Assembly (NCBI RefSeq): GCF_026262505.1
Contig: NC_067204.1
Coordinates: forward strand, 11,364,522-11,428,521
DNA length: 64,000 nucleotides
Reading direction: 5' to 3'
Origin: Trichomonas vaginalis G3
Lineage: Eukaryota > Parabasalia > Trichomonadida > Trichomonadidae
The notes under the pieces are model-generated. The model saw only the letters and a program-made list of their open reading frames with translations, ran no database searches and was not told where the DNA came from. A program made the translations under genes and the position numbers. Positions 16,349-24,532 of the stretch are shown one piece after another (the stretch's first letter is position 1; every line of letters begins with the position of its first letter).

Positions 16349-17877
16349 GCAATTCTATACCATGCGTAAACTGTCATGTAAGGTGGCATATAGTCTTTAC
16401 TTTGTCCCGTTGTTTGCGTATACCCTGAAACGCGATGTGTATGGTTTCCTCCTCCCTCAGTGTTACTCCAGTAACAATCTATAGCAAACTTAACGTTGTC
16501 TTTAACATCATATCCTTTACCTTTTATCATTCCTGACCAATCCCAATATCTATGCTTATGCCAACCTGCTTGAGATGTACTTAAATCTATGTAGTGACTA
16601 TGTGCAGGTAAATTTTCACCTGAAATCGTTTTACTTCCACCTGTTTCCTTTGAAGAGTTTGCACAATACAAAAACCTGTCGACTATTTGAGTCCAAGTTC
16701 CAAAACCAAGTACTACTTCTGGTTTGGTAGAGTTCATTGACGTATAAATAGAACCTATAGGATATACTGTTTGAAGTATTTCTGTCTTTAACGTTTGAAG
16801 CTCTGTTTTGTCAGCTTTTTTATCATATAAATCTTGAGCAGTGAATTTAACTTTGTTTTCATCCTCCATGACATAGACATTTCTACATTTAATGTCTTTC
16901 ATCGTTGTTATGTCATCCTCCGATGTTAAACCTTGTGGAAAGTTAGGAGGTTTCCAATTTAATACATCCCCACCAGTTCCATCAGGTTCTTCAACCGTTC
17001 CTGCAATATTTTCTATACCAACAGTTGCGAAGAAATCGTGTGTATGTCCAACGTCACTTTTCTTGTTTAAGGTTTCTTGTAAGTTTGTAATATTTGCAAT
17101 GGTATGTGTATGAGTCTTTTTAGAATATTCTTTGTCAGCTCTTGTCACTTCACTTGACATTTTATTGTCAACATATGTTTTATCCGCCTTGTCATCTAAC
17201 TTTTCTTGAAGTTCATCTACGTCATAGATGTTATGTGTATGGTGTTTTTGTGGGTATGCTCTATCTGTCCATGCGAAAATATAGTCTTTTGTTGCATCTA
17301 CATACTCTTTGTCAGCTTTCTTTTCAAGGCTAACGTTTAAGTCTGTTATTTCAGATATAGTATGTGTATGTCCAACGTCACTTTTCCTGTTTAAGGTTTC
17401 TTGTAAGTTTGTAATATTTGCAATGGTATGTGTATGAGTCTTTTTAGAATATTCTTTGTCAGCTCTTGTCACTTCACTTGACATTTTATTGTCAACATAT
17501 GTTTTGTCTGCTAGTTCAGGATGAGTATGTTCTTTCGTTGCATATGTTGCATCTGCTCTGTCATGTTCTTCTTGAACTTTTTCAATGACATACTCTTTGT
17601 CAGCTTTGTTGTCAACATCTGCTTTCAAAAGAAGTTCTTTTATAGGCTTCTCGTTTAAAGTTCCTTTTGTTGGATTTACACAGACAGTATGGTTCTTACT
17701 GTCTTGAAACAGAAACTCATCTGTCATTGGGTTTATCGTCAGTTTTAAGTTTCCTTCTTTCAATGACTCAGATATCTTAGAATAGTTTGAAAAGTTTGTT
17801 GTGTTCTTATTTAGAGCTTGTATAATGAGTTGTCGGTTGTGTTGTATTTCTCTCATAGACGCTGTTTCTTTCGACAT
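16345..17877 (-). CDS. Phage-like tail-fibre protein with HxH motifs (510 aa)
   Basis: The C-terminal 150 residues follow the pattern of phage tail-fibre/collar tips: 'YPIGSIYTSMN', 'FGTWTQIVDRFLYC', 'GGSKTISGENLPAHSHYI', ending 'PPYMTVYAWYRIA'. Before it are repeats of 'KADKEYVD' and 'HTHTI..IT(N/D)L', and nine HxH motifs in all; in phage T4 fibre tips such motifs bind iron along the trimer axis. A 324-nt (108-codon) internal duplication gives two near-identical 'SSEVTRADKEYSKKTHTHTI' segments. No membrane segment. It would be a trimeric receptor-binding fibre if the element makes particles. Starts at 17,877, back to back with the 17,896 gene. Confidence 0.85.
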   Translation of the reverse strand: MSKETASMREIQHNRQLIIQALNKNTTNFSNYSKISESLKEGNLKLTINPMTDEFLFQDSKNHTVCVNPTKGTLNEKPIKELLLKADVDNKADKEYVIEKVQEEHDRADATYATKEHTHPELADKTYVDNKMSSEVTRADKEYSKKTHTHTIANITNLQETLNRKSDVGHTHTISEITDLNVSLEKKADKEYVDATKDYIFAWTDRAYPQKHHTHNIYDVDELQEKLDDKADKTYVDNKMSSEVTRADKEYSKKTHTHTIANITNLQETLNKKSDVGHTHDFFATVGIENIAGTVEEPDGTGGDVLNWKPPNFPQGLTSEDDITTMKDIKCRNVYVMEDENKVKFTAQDLYDKKADKTELQTLKTEILQTVYPIGSIYTSMNSTKPEVVLGFGTWTQIVDRFLYCANSSKETGGSKTISGENLPAHSHYIDLSTSQAGWHKHRYWDWSGMIKGKGYDVKDNVKFAIDCYWSNTEGGGNHTHRVSGYTQTTGQSKDYMPPYMTVYAWYRIA

Positions 17878-17895
17878 TTTTATTCTAGATAAAAT
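17878..17895. promoter_or_regulatory. 18-nt divergent promoter (fibre / 17,896 gene)
   Basis: Read forward: TTTTTATTCTAGATAAAAT then ATG. Read in reverse: ATATTTTATCTAGAATAAAA then ATG. The TTTTAT and ATAAAA arms are an inverted repeat around TCTAG, so both strands carry the T-run signal in only 18 nt. Confidence 0.6.
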
Positions 17896-18743
17896 ATGCT
17901 TCCAATAGAAAAAGAAAATTCAAGAGTTGCTACAACTAAACCATTAGATGAACTTTTTACTAATGTCGGTCAAAAGTTTGAGACAGAGACCGTAAAGCAT
18001 GAAGGCTATCGTTTTGACTACCATTAAGATGGCTAAGAGACCCATCTGTCACAAAAGCTATTGGCTTTCGTAGAATGAAGTTCATTTCAGAAGCCATACA
18101 TGGTTTCCCATTTACGGTCGCTTTTGAAGTTCGATACTATAACAAAGAAAAACGTATGTATGAGAAATTTGAACAGGGAAAACTTTTACAAGTGAATTTG
18201 CTTGTAAACTTAGAAACAACTCTTCAAGCTTTTCAAGAAAAAATAAACGACATCTATCTCGAATATGCAAACCAGTATAACATTGACGAAGGAGAATACC
18301 ATCTCGATATTATTTATGACAGGAAAAATGCAACTGTTAAAATCAATAAAATAGAAGACCTTGGAGAAAACGTTTATATTTCTACAAAATATAACAACTT
18401 GGCATGGTATAGATTTATGAGGATGTTAAATCAGCCTGCAGCATATCCAGTACACCCAGACTTTTATGAAGTCGAAAACCCTAATGGAACATATGAAAAT
18501 ATTTTCGACCCAGCTGCTATTATTGTTCATGCTTCATTTTCTGGTGCACAAAACTCTTTTTTATGCTTGGCAAATGACTTTTACGAAAAACCTACAAAGC
18601 TATATGAACCACCGAGTGGAAGTATTTCAGACTTTCAAGTATGGTTTACAACAGATGGAAGAAAGAGAATAGTTCCATTATACCATGCGTTTTACTTAGA
18701 ACTTAGTCTCATATACAACTACTATCGAACGGTAAAAATATAA
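17896..18743 (+). pseudogene. Maverick duplicated-family protein, copy B, looks broken
   Basis: A paralogue of the gene at 11,898. The start MLPIEKENSRVATTKPLDEL matches the paralogue's start, and the end (SDFQVWFTTDGRKRIVPLYH) matches its end. The largest open stretch is 18,075-18,743. It lies in the opposite orientation to copy A, beside the fibre gene. If copy A is a capsid component, this would be a variant of it. Looks broken, about one break. Confidence 0.7.
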
Positions 18744-18747
18744 TTTT

Positions 18748-18981
18748 TTAATATACCGGTTGTGGTTGCCAACTAGACTGTGGTGCAGGTTCAGGCTGTT
18801 GTATAACAGGAGCTTGTTCTTCTGGTTCAGGGTCTTTAGGTATAATACCAACAAACTGACCTACTCTTTTACCAATATTTTTGACTCCGTTCCAAATTCC
18901 TCTTCCTACGGTTTTTATTCCATTCCATATACCTCTTCCAACATTTCGAAAGAAGTTTCCTATCTTACTGAAGAAACCCAT
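18748..18981 (-). CDS. pVI-like amphipathic Maverick protein B (77 aa)
   Basis: Starts MGFFSKIGNFFRNVGRGIWN, a strongly amphipathic Gly/Phe/Trp helix with a tandem 'VGRGIWNG(I/V)K' repeat, followed by an acidic Pro/Gln-rich tail (PEPEEQAPVIQQPEPAPQ). Such peptides in viruses lyse or coat membranes. It resembles the N-terminus of the 141-residue protein at 14,947, so the two may be paralogues or work together. Starts after TTTTTACATATAGTAAA. Confidence 0.7.
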   Translation of the reverse strand: MGFFSKIGNFFRNVGRGIWNGIKTVGRGIWNGVKNIGKRVGQFVGIIPKDPEPEEQAPVIQQPEPAPQSSWQPQPVY

Positions 18982-18999
18982 TTTACTATATGTAAAAAT

Positions 19000-19362
19000 C
19001 TAATGTCCGCCTAGTCTCTTACGTTTCCTGTTGAGTTCCATAGCATTCTTTAACTGGAGCTCATACATTCTGTTTCTCCTCTGGTAGAAAACATATTCTG
19101 GGTCAACTCCTGTGTTCGCGTCATCTGCATAAAGTTGTTTATATCCCACTTCAGGGTTTGTATAAAACTCTTTCCATCTCATATTTGCATACCATGGTGG
19201 CAAACCTAACGCAGCGTCATTTGACATGGCAGTTTGCATTTGTACATCTGTTGGCACTTGACCATAGTTTGCCATTGCAGTTTGTATTCTAACTTCATTT
19301 GGAATATTCTCTGGGTTTGGTTGTCCAGGTTGCTGTGCATTCGCTAAGTTCTGTGCGTCCAT
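19000..19362 (-). CDS. Unknown Maverick protein (120 aa)
   Basis: Starts MDAQNLANAQQPGQPNPENI after TTTTTATCTAATATTAA. The N-terminal half is Gln/Asn/Pro-rich and holds two 'P(N/T)(E/D)V.(I/M)QTAM(A/S)N' repeats; the C-terminal half is basic and helical (RRNRMYELQLKNAMELNRKR). Possibly a minor capsid or linker protein; unrecognised. Confidence 0.65.
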   Translation of the reverse strand: MDAQNLANAQQPGQPNPENIPNEVRIQTAMANYGQVPTDVQMQTAMSNDAALGLPPWYANMRWKEFYTNPEVGYKQLYADDANTGVDPEYVFYQRRNRMYELQLKNAMELNRKRKRLGGH

Positions 19363-19385
19363 TTAATATTAGATAAAAATATCTC

Positions 19386-19517
19386 TTACGAGTACATATG
19401 CTGAACATTTGCAGGCATTGGTTCATCTTCATATTCTCTGTACTTTTCTGCCACGTCAAATAAATAAATGACACAATGGAAAAAACCTAAAACAAGTAGT
19501 CCTATTTCAAACCACAT
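19386..19517 (-). CDS. Small single-pass membrane protein (43 aa)
   Basis: A short open gene: MWFEIGLLVLGFFHCVIYLF forms one membrane segment (about residues 3-20), followed by a charged tail ending NVQHMYS. Its ATG lies 13 nt before the end of the methyltransferase gene, overlapping it in another frame, which favours coupled expression. Small single-membrane proteins occur in many Polinton-like viruses. Function unknown. Confidence 0.5.
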   Translation of the reverse strand: MWFEIGLLVLGFFHCVIYLFDVAEKYREYEDEPMPANVQHMYS

Positions 19518-20320
19518 TTACTTACCAATAAAATTTCTTTGTTGTGACACTTTTTCCGGTTTATAGGACCTCTCTCATATTCTATCTTATCGTATCTAAA
19601 CTCATAGTCATGTATGTCCTCTAACCATCTCATAACGGTTTCCAAACCACTTTTATCGGATGTAAAGTAAAAGCATGGATGGTTATGTAAAACGTCTAAA
19701 GTTTCTAAAGAGTCTCTCAAAGTCCAGTCTACTTGGTATTGAAAATCGTATGTGTTAAAGAACGGCGGGTCTACTATAAAGAAAACATTTTCCTTGTTTT
19801 TATATTTTTCATACAACTCTGTCCAACGACATCTCACAAACTCTATACCCTCAGTATATTTTTCTATGTCCTCTTTGAAAACATTTGTATAGTTAAGATA
19901 TAAAACTTTTGACATAAGTGTTTCAATGTCATGAACTCTTATAGAACCACTATACAATAGTCTAGAAGATATACTATCCCAGTCAATATACTCTGCTTTT
20001 TTCAAAACCTCTCTCACAATATTTTTCTTATCTAATGGTATACGTTCCATCTTACCTATAGGTATCTTTTCTTTTAACTCTTTCAATATTTTGTTTGTGT
20101 CTGGTATATGTTTGAGACGGTTCATATAGTTGTCGAAGTCATTGCATATAATCTTTGAGTCAGGAAATACAGTATGGCACAAATGAGATATATAGAAACT
20201 TCCACCGAACAAATCTACAAATGTTAGACCATTCGGTAGTTTCTTAAGTTCTCTCAATAGAATATCTTTACATCTACTCTTATTTCCAAAGAACGGTAAC
20301 GGTGGTTTTGTACAATTCAT
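19502..20320 (-). CDS. D12-class DNA adenine N6-methyltransferase (Dam-like)
   Basis: A 272-residue protein with the D12/Dam family motifs in order: 'PPLPFFGNKSR' at residues 6-16, the SAM-binding 'FVDLFGGSFY' near 34-43, and the catalytic 'FFIVDPPFFNTY' near 180-190 (a DPPF form of DPPY). Between them is the target-recognition region. It would methylate adenine in DNA with S-adenosylmethionine. T. vaginalis is known to use 6mA as its main DNA methylation, and its adenine methyltransferase genes have been linked with Mavericks. Likely roles are marking the element's DNA or controlling host chromatin. Starts after TTTTTATTGTATATAAA; last gene before the terminal repeats. Confidence 0.88.
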   Translation of the reverse strand: MNCTKPPLPFFGNKSRCKDILLRELKKLPNGLTFVDLFGGSFYISHLCHTVFPDSKIICNDFDNYMNRLKHIPDTNKILKELKEKIPIGKMERIPLDKKNIVREVLKKAEYIDWDSISSRLLYSGSIRVHDIETLMSKVLYLNYTNVFKEDIEKYTEGIEFVRCRWTELYEKYKNKENVFFIVDPPFFNTYDFQYQVDWTLRDSLETLDVLHNHPCFYFTSDKSGLETVMRWLEDIHDYEFRYDKIEYERGPINRKKCHNKEILLVSKCGLK

Positions 20321-21667
20321 TTTATATACAATAAAAATGTTTTTACCTGAAAAGTGACAGAAAAGCGGTTTTTGACAGATGTTTTATTGTGACTTCTTCG
20401 TAAAGACTTTGTTGAGATTTCTTCGTAAATGAGTGTAAATGACCCAAAAATATATTTTAGGGTAGAAGGGTATATCTAACCTCTTTTCTAACCTCATTTC
20501 TACCCTCTTGAATTTTCATGAATTTCTTCGTAAAGACTTTGTTAAGACTTCTTCGTAAAGACTTTGTTAAGACTTCTTCGTAAAGACTTTGTTAAGACTT
20601 CTTCGTAAAGACTTTGTTGAGACTTCTTCGTAAAGACTTTGTTAAGACTTCTTCGTAAAGACTTTGTTGAGATTTCTTCGTAAATGAGTGTAAATGACCC
20701 AAAAATATATTTTAGGGTAGAAGGGTATATCTAACCTCTTTTCTAACCTCATTTCTACCCTCTTGAATTTTCATGAATTTCTTCGTAAAGACTTTGTTAA
20801 GACTTCTTCGTAAAGACTTTGTTGAGATTTCTTCGTAAATGACCCTAGTAGTATATTTTTGGTGTAAATTTCATGAAAATTCAAGAGGGTAGAAAAGAGG
20901 TTAGATATACCCTTCTACCCTAAAATATATTTTTGGTGTAAATTTCATGAAAATTCAAGAGGGTAGAAAAGAGGTTAGAAAAGAGGTTAGATATACCCTT
21001 CTACCCTAAAATATATTTTTGCCTGATTTACACTCATTGACGATGAAGAAGTCTCAACAAAACATTTACGAAGAAGAAGTCTTGACAAAACATTTACGAA
21101 GAAGAAGTCTTGACAAAACATTTTACGAAGAAGTCTTGACAAATTCAAGAGGGTAGAAAAGAGGTTAGAAAAGAGGTTAGATATAACCTTCTACCCTAAA
21201 TTATATTTTTGGTCATTTACACTCATTACGAAGAAGTCTTGACAAAACATTTACGAAGAAGAAGTCTTGACAAAACATTTACGAAGAAGAAGTCTTGACA
21301 AAACATTTACGAAGAAGAAGTCTTGACAAAACATTTACGAAGAAGAAGTCTTGACAAAACATTTACGAAGAAGAAGTCTTGACAAAACATTTACGAAGAA
21401 GAAGTCTTGACAAAACATTTACGAAGAAGAAGTCTTGACAAAACATTTACGAAGAAGAAGTCTTGACAAATTCAAGAGGGTAGAAAAGAGGTTAGAAAAG
21501 AGGTTAGATATACCCTTCTACCCTAAAATATATTTTTGCCTGATTTACACTCATTGACGATGAAGAAGTCTCAACAAAACATTTACGAAGAAGAAGTCTT
21601 GACAAAACATTTACGAAGAAGAAGTCTTGACAAAACATTTACGAAGAAGAAGTCTTGACAAAACATC
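20321..21667. repeat. Subterminal repeat field of the Maverick
   Basis: No gene. Left part (20,390-20,850): a 25-bp direct repeat GACTTCTTCGTAAAGACTTT + GTTAA, many copies. Right part (21,040-21,470 and 21,560-21,667): a 28-bp direct repeat with GAAGAAGAAGTCTTGACAAA, which is the reverse complement of the left type. Interspersed are at least six blocks bounded by AGGGTAGAA and TTCTACCCT, the left two inverted relative to the others. The whole is a rough inverted structure centred near 20,860. A replication origin, packaging signal or terminal-repeat expansion are possible roles. Confidence 0.9.
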
Positions 21668-21707
21668 CTCAGGGCTAGAAGGCACGAAGTGCCTGGAAGC
21701 CCCACTT

Positions 21708-21739
<32 letters not shown>
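21668..21739. repeat. Right end of element 1: hairpins and 29-T run
   Basis: After the last 28-bp repeat comes the 15-nt hairpin sequence AGGCACGAAGTGCCT (21,680-21,694), a second short inverted repeat GGAAG/CTTCC, and 29 T in a row (21,711-21,739). Host-type sequence follows. The exact end and any target-site duplication cannot be fixed from this side alone; a run this long may also be an assembly joint. Confidence 0.6.
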
Positions 21740-22582
21740 GGAATTCAATTTTAATTACGGGTTGTTCAAATATTGATTAATATAAATTTATTAATAAGAA
21801 TAAACAATTTTTGTTTTTGAATTTATTCAATTTATAGCTTTACATATAGTTTCAAAATTGTACAACTATGATTATTTCAATAAAAAATATCTTAGTTTTT
21901 CACTTCACTTTCACCCTCACTTTTTCCGTAATTCAAATTTCAACATTATGTATTTTAATTCCTTATAGTATTTTTAACATAATTAATCAAATAATAATTG
22001 GAAGTTCTGAACTCACTTTTTCCGTAATTCAAAATCAAAAATATGAATAATATATCTATTTATTATATACTAATGCTATTTTCAACTAGAAGTGAGGTAC
22101 GGTAATCTTACGGATTCCCGTAACTCAATTTTACGGGAAAAGTGTCGTAAACTATTGATGTGGCGGTAAAATCACGGTAATTCACGGAAAGCTATATGCG
22201 AAAATTTGAAATTATACAAAATCGAGCGAAACACTTTTAAATAGGTTGTTCTCGTATTTAAAATACTATTCCCAGATTTATTGTCGTCAGAATATTTCCA
22301 AATTTTTGCCGATTTACAAAAAATGATTTACAAAGCATATTTTTTAATCTAAAAAATTCCTAAAAAAAGGAACCGGTGTGCGGAAAACTCGGTAAATTAC
22401 CGCGGTTCCCGTTGGGACTGCCATAATATTGAGTTATGTTATTTGACTCAGAGCAACAATTCATTATTACTTTGAGATGTTCATACGGAGTCATATATTA
22501 AATAGCAAAATAATCATAAAAATATTTAATAAAAATTAAAAAGGAGAAAATTAAAAATCTTTATGATAAGGAATCTGTTAAT
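21740..22582. other. Intergenic region with repeats and a hairpin, no gene
   Basis: AT-rich. A 22-bp direct repeat (CTCACTTTTTCCGTAATTCA + AA) occurs at 21,916 and 22,012. A perfect 9-bp inverted repeat TTCCCGTAA / TTACGGGAA with a 7-nt loop lies at 22,115-22,139, in a stretch rich in CGGTAA and TTACGG words up to 22,410. A hydrophobic 60-codon frame at 21,868 is not convincing. Confidence 0.7.
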
Positions 22583-24532
22583 TTAGTTTTCTGGGCGTGT
22601 GACTGTTTCGTAGCCCTTTGTAGCGTCTTCCCAAGACTTTCCGTCGACCATTTCGCAGATAGCGTTGATGATCTGTTCGAGCTTTCCACGGACCTGCTTT
22701 GTTGAGTCACGCTCTCTAAGTGTGACTGTTCCGTCCTCGTTTGTGACGTCATCCATTGTGATGCAGAATGGGGTACCGATTTCATCAGAACGAGCGTAGC
22801 GCTTACCGATTGAGACACCAGCAGCATCGATTGTATTAGCGAGACCTTTCTTGCGGAGGTTTGTACGGATGTTGTGGATATCTTCATCCTTAGCGTTCTT
22901 CTTGTTGATTGGGATGAGGTTAACCTTGTATGGTGCCATGAATGGCTTCAATCTGAGAACACGGCGTTCGCCATCTTCGCGGACATAAAATGCCTGTTCG
23001 AAGAGGCATGTCATGATTCTGCCGACACCGAACGATGGCTCGATAACGTTCGGGAAGAACTTACGTGTTGTAACAACTGTATCGTTGATGTTGTACATTT
23101 CGTATGTAACTGTCTTGTCTCCGCAAACTGTGATGTTTGTGAGTTCCTCGAACTTCTTCTTGTCTTCAGCAGAAAGGGCTGCGATGGCCTTGGCGATGTT
23201 CTTCTTGGCTGGCTTCTCAGCACCGAAGAGCTTCTCAGCTTCAGCAACCTTGACACGGAGGGCTTCGACCTGGTCGGCTGGGATGGTTGCGAGGGCATCC
23301 ATGATCTCCTTGGCATCCTTGCGGAAGATCTTGCCGATTGCGGACTTTTCGCCTTCAACCTTTGTCTGGTGGATTGGTGTATCGAGTGGAGCGGAAAGGT
23401 AGAGTGGTGATGATTCAGCATCGCCCTTCTTTGTTGTGTACTTAGCATGGCGAGAAAGATCCCATGATTGGCGGTCAGCAATGCCGACGCACTCGAGCCA
23501 GCCGAGTGTCTTTGTGTAGATTTCGGCATCCCAGCATTCGCGAGCGTAGTGGGCCATTTCGTTCTTGCGGTGCATACGGAAGCGAATTGTATCTGGTTGG
23601 ATACCGATTTCGCAGAGGAATAAGTAGACACGGCCAATGTAGTAGCCGAGTGTCTTGTGGGAAACGACGTGCTGTGCGATAGCGTCTTCGAGGGTGATCT
23701 CGATTGGGATACGCTTTTCTTCGTCTTCTAATTCCTGGATACTGGCTGGGAAGAGCTTGACCTTGAGGTTCTTGACTGTCTCGAACTTAGGGAAGTTGTT
23801 GAGCTGCTCTGGATCAGCAAAGTGCTCGATTTCGGCCATCTGGAATTCACGGCAGCGGACAAGACCGTTACGTGGGGAAATTTCGTTACGGTAACCAGCG
23901 CCGACTTGGGCAGCAGCGAATGGAAGAGATCCGCGGTTGGCATTGAGGAGACGTGTGAAGTTAACGAAGATGCCCTGAGCTGTTTCTGGGCGGAGGAATG
24001 CCTCGATGGAGCGGGCGCCTGGACCAACACGTGTATTGAACATAAGGTTGAATGGGGCTGGTTCAGAGAACTCGTTGCCTTCTGGAGACTTGATGTTGTA
24101 CTTGGCCATGAGAGCCATCATCTGCTCCTTTGTCATGCCATCGACATCTTCGGCATCCTTCTCGTACTGCTTCTTCTTGTCGTGGTCTGTTTCCTTCTCA
24201 GCACGCTCCTTAAGGTAAGCAGCGATGTACTGATCAGCTCTGTAAAGTGCCTTTGTTGTCATGTCTGTGAGCATGAGATCATTGAATTTTTCTGTGTGGC
24301 CAGATGCATCTAAGACTGGACGTGGGGTAAGAGCGGAGCAGCGAACTTCGAGCATGTCGTCTTCAAGAACGAAATGATCTCTCCACTTCTGGAGGAAGTT
24401 GCGTTCGATTGCGCAGCCTGTTGGGCCAAGATCGTAAATGCCTGCAACAGAGCCATAGATTTCGAATGATGGAACCCAGAAGAAACCAGAAACTTCAAGA
24501 TCTTCTGCGGTGGCGCGAGTGTCTTTCGTCAT
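22583..24532 (-). CDS. Glycyl-tRNA synthetase
   Basis: A 649-residue class II aminoacyl-tRNA synthetase that charges tRNA-Gly in the cytosol. The catalytic domain begins at 'FFWVPSFEIYGSVAGIYDLG' (residues 17-36), typical of eukaryotic/archaeal GlyRS. Class II motif 2 is 'GAGYRNEISP...LVRCREF' (211-230); motif 3 is 'EPSFGVGRIM' about 490-500. Inserted between are family-specific segments, and the C-terminal anticodon-binding domain starts near 'MAPYKVNLIPINKK'. Full length; no WHEP domain or targeting sequence. Codon use is richer in G+C than the neighbours, usual for a highly expressed trichomonad gene. ATG at 24,532; a TCAATTT sequence 9-15 nt upstream is a weak initiator match. Confidence 0.96.
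   Translation of the reverse strand: MTKDTRATAEDLEVSGFFWVPSFEIYGSVAGIYDLGPTGCAIERNFLQKWRDHFVLEDDMLEVRCSALTPRPVLDASGHTEKFNDLMLTDMTTKALYRADQYIAAYLKERAEKETDHDKKKQYEKDAEDVDGMTKEQMMALMAKYNIKSPEGNEFSEPAPFNLMFNTRVGPGARSIEAFLRPETAQGIFVNFTRLLNANRGSLPFAAAQVGAGYRNEISPRNGLVRCREFQMAEIEHFADPEQLNNFPKFETVKNLKVKLFPASIQELEDEEKRIPIEITLEDAIAQHVVSHKTLGYYIGRVYLFLCEIGIQPDTIRFRMHRKNEMAHYARECWDAEIYTKTLGWLECVGIADRQSWDLSRHAKYTTKKGDAESSPLYLSAPLDTPIHQTKVEGEKSAIGKIFRKDAKEIMDALATIPADQVEALRVKVAEAEKLFGAEKPAKKNIAKAIAALSAEDKKKFEELTNITVCGDKTVTYEMYNINDTVVTTRKFFPNVIEPSFGVGRIMTCLFEQAFYVREDGERRVLRLKPFMAPYKVNLIPINKKNAKDEDIHNIRTNLRKKGLANTIDAAGVSIGKRYARSDEIGTPFCITMDDVTNEDGTVTLRERDSTKQVRGKLEQIINAICEMVDGKSWEDATKGYETVTRPEN

Larger units (their letters stand above)
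1..21739. mobile_element. Maverick/Polinton element 1, left end outside window
   Basis: A large virus-like DNA element. Seen here: a DDE integrase (15,389), a P-loop packaging-type ATPase (6,749), HNH nucleases, a D12 adenine methyltransferase, candidate capsid and fibre proteins, and dense, compact genes on both strands, all sharing a T-run motif before the ATG. This gene set is that of Mavericks, which are abundant in T. vaginalis. The family's DNA polymerase is not in view and probably lies left of position 1. The right end is taken as the end of the 29-T run at 21,739; a terminal inverted repeat cannot be confirmed with one end only. The left 5 kb is decayed, most of the rest looks whole; roughly fifteen breaks in all. 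The many open genes suggest a fairly young copy. Confidence 0.88.

Noticed and set aside
20390-21667. CRISPR-like look of regular repeats
   Set aside because: Units are direct tandem copies without unique spacers, in a eukaryotic element.
21868-22050. 60-codon hydrophobic forward frame
   Set aside because: Composition follows from AT-rich, repeat-bearing DNA; contains one copy of a 22-bp direct repeat and part of the other; no start signal.
23011-23637. Long antisense-frame open reading frame within glycyl-tRNA synthetase
   Set aside because: It is a shadow of the real gene on the same strand in another frame; Ser/Arg-rich composition without a family.
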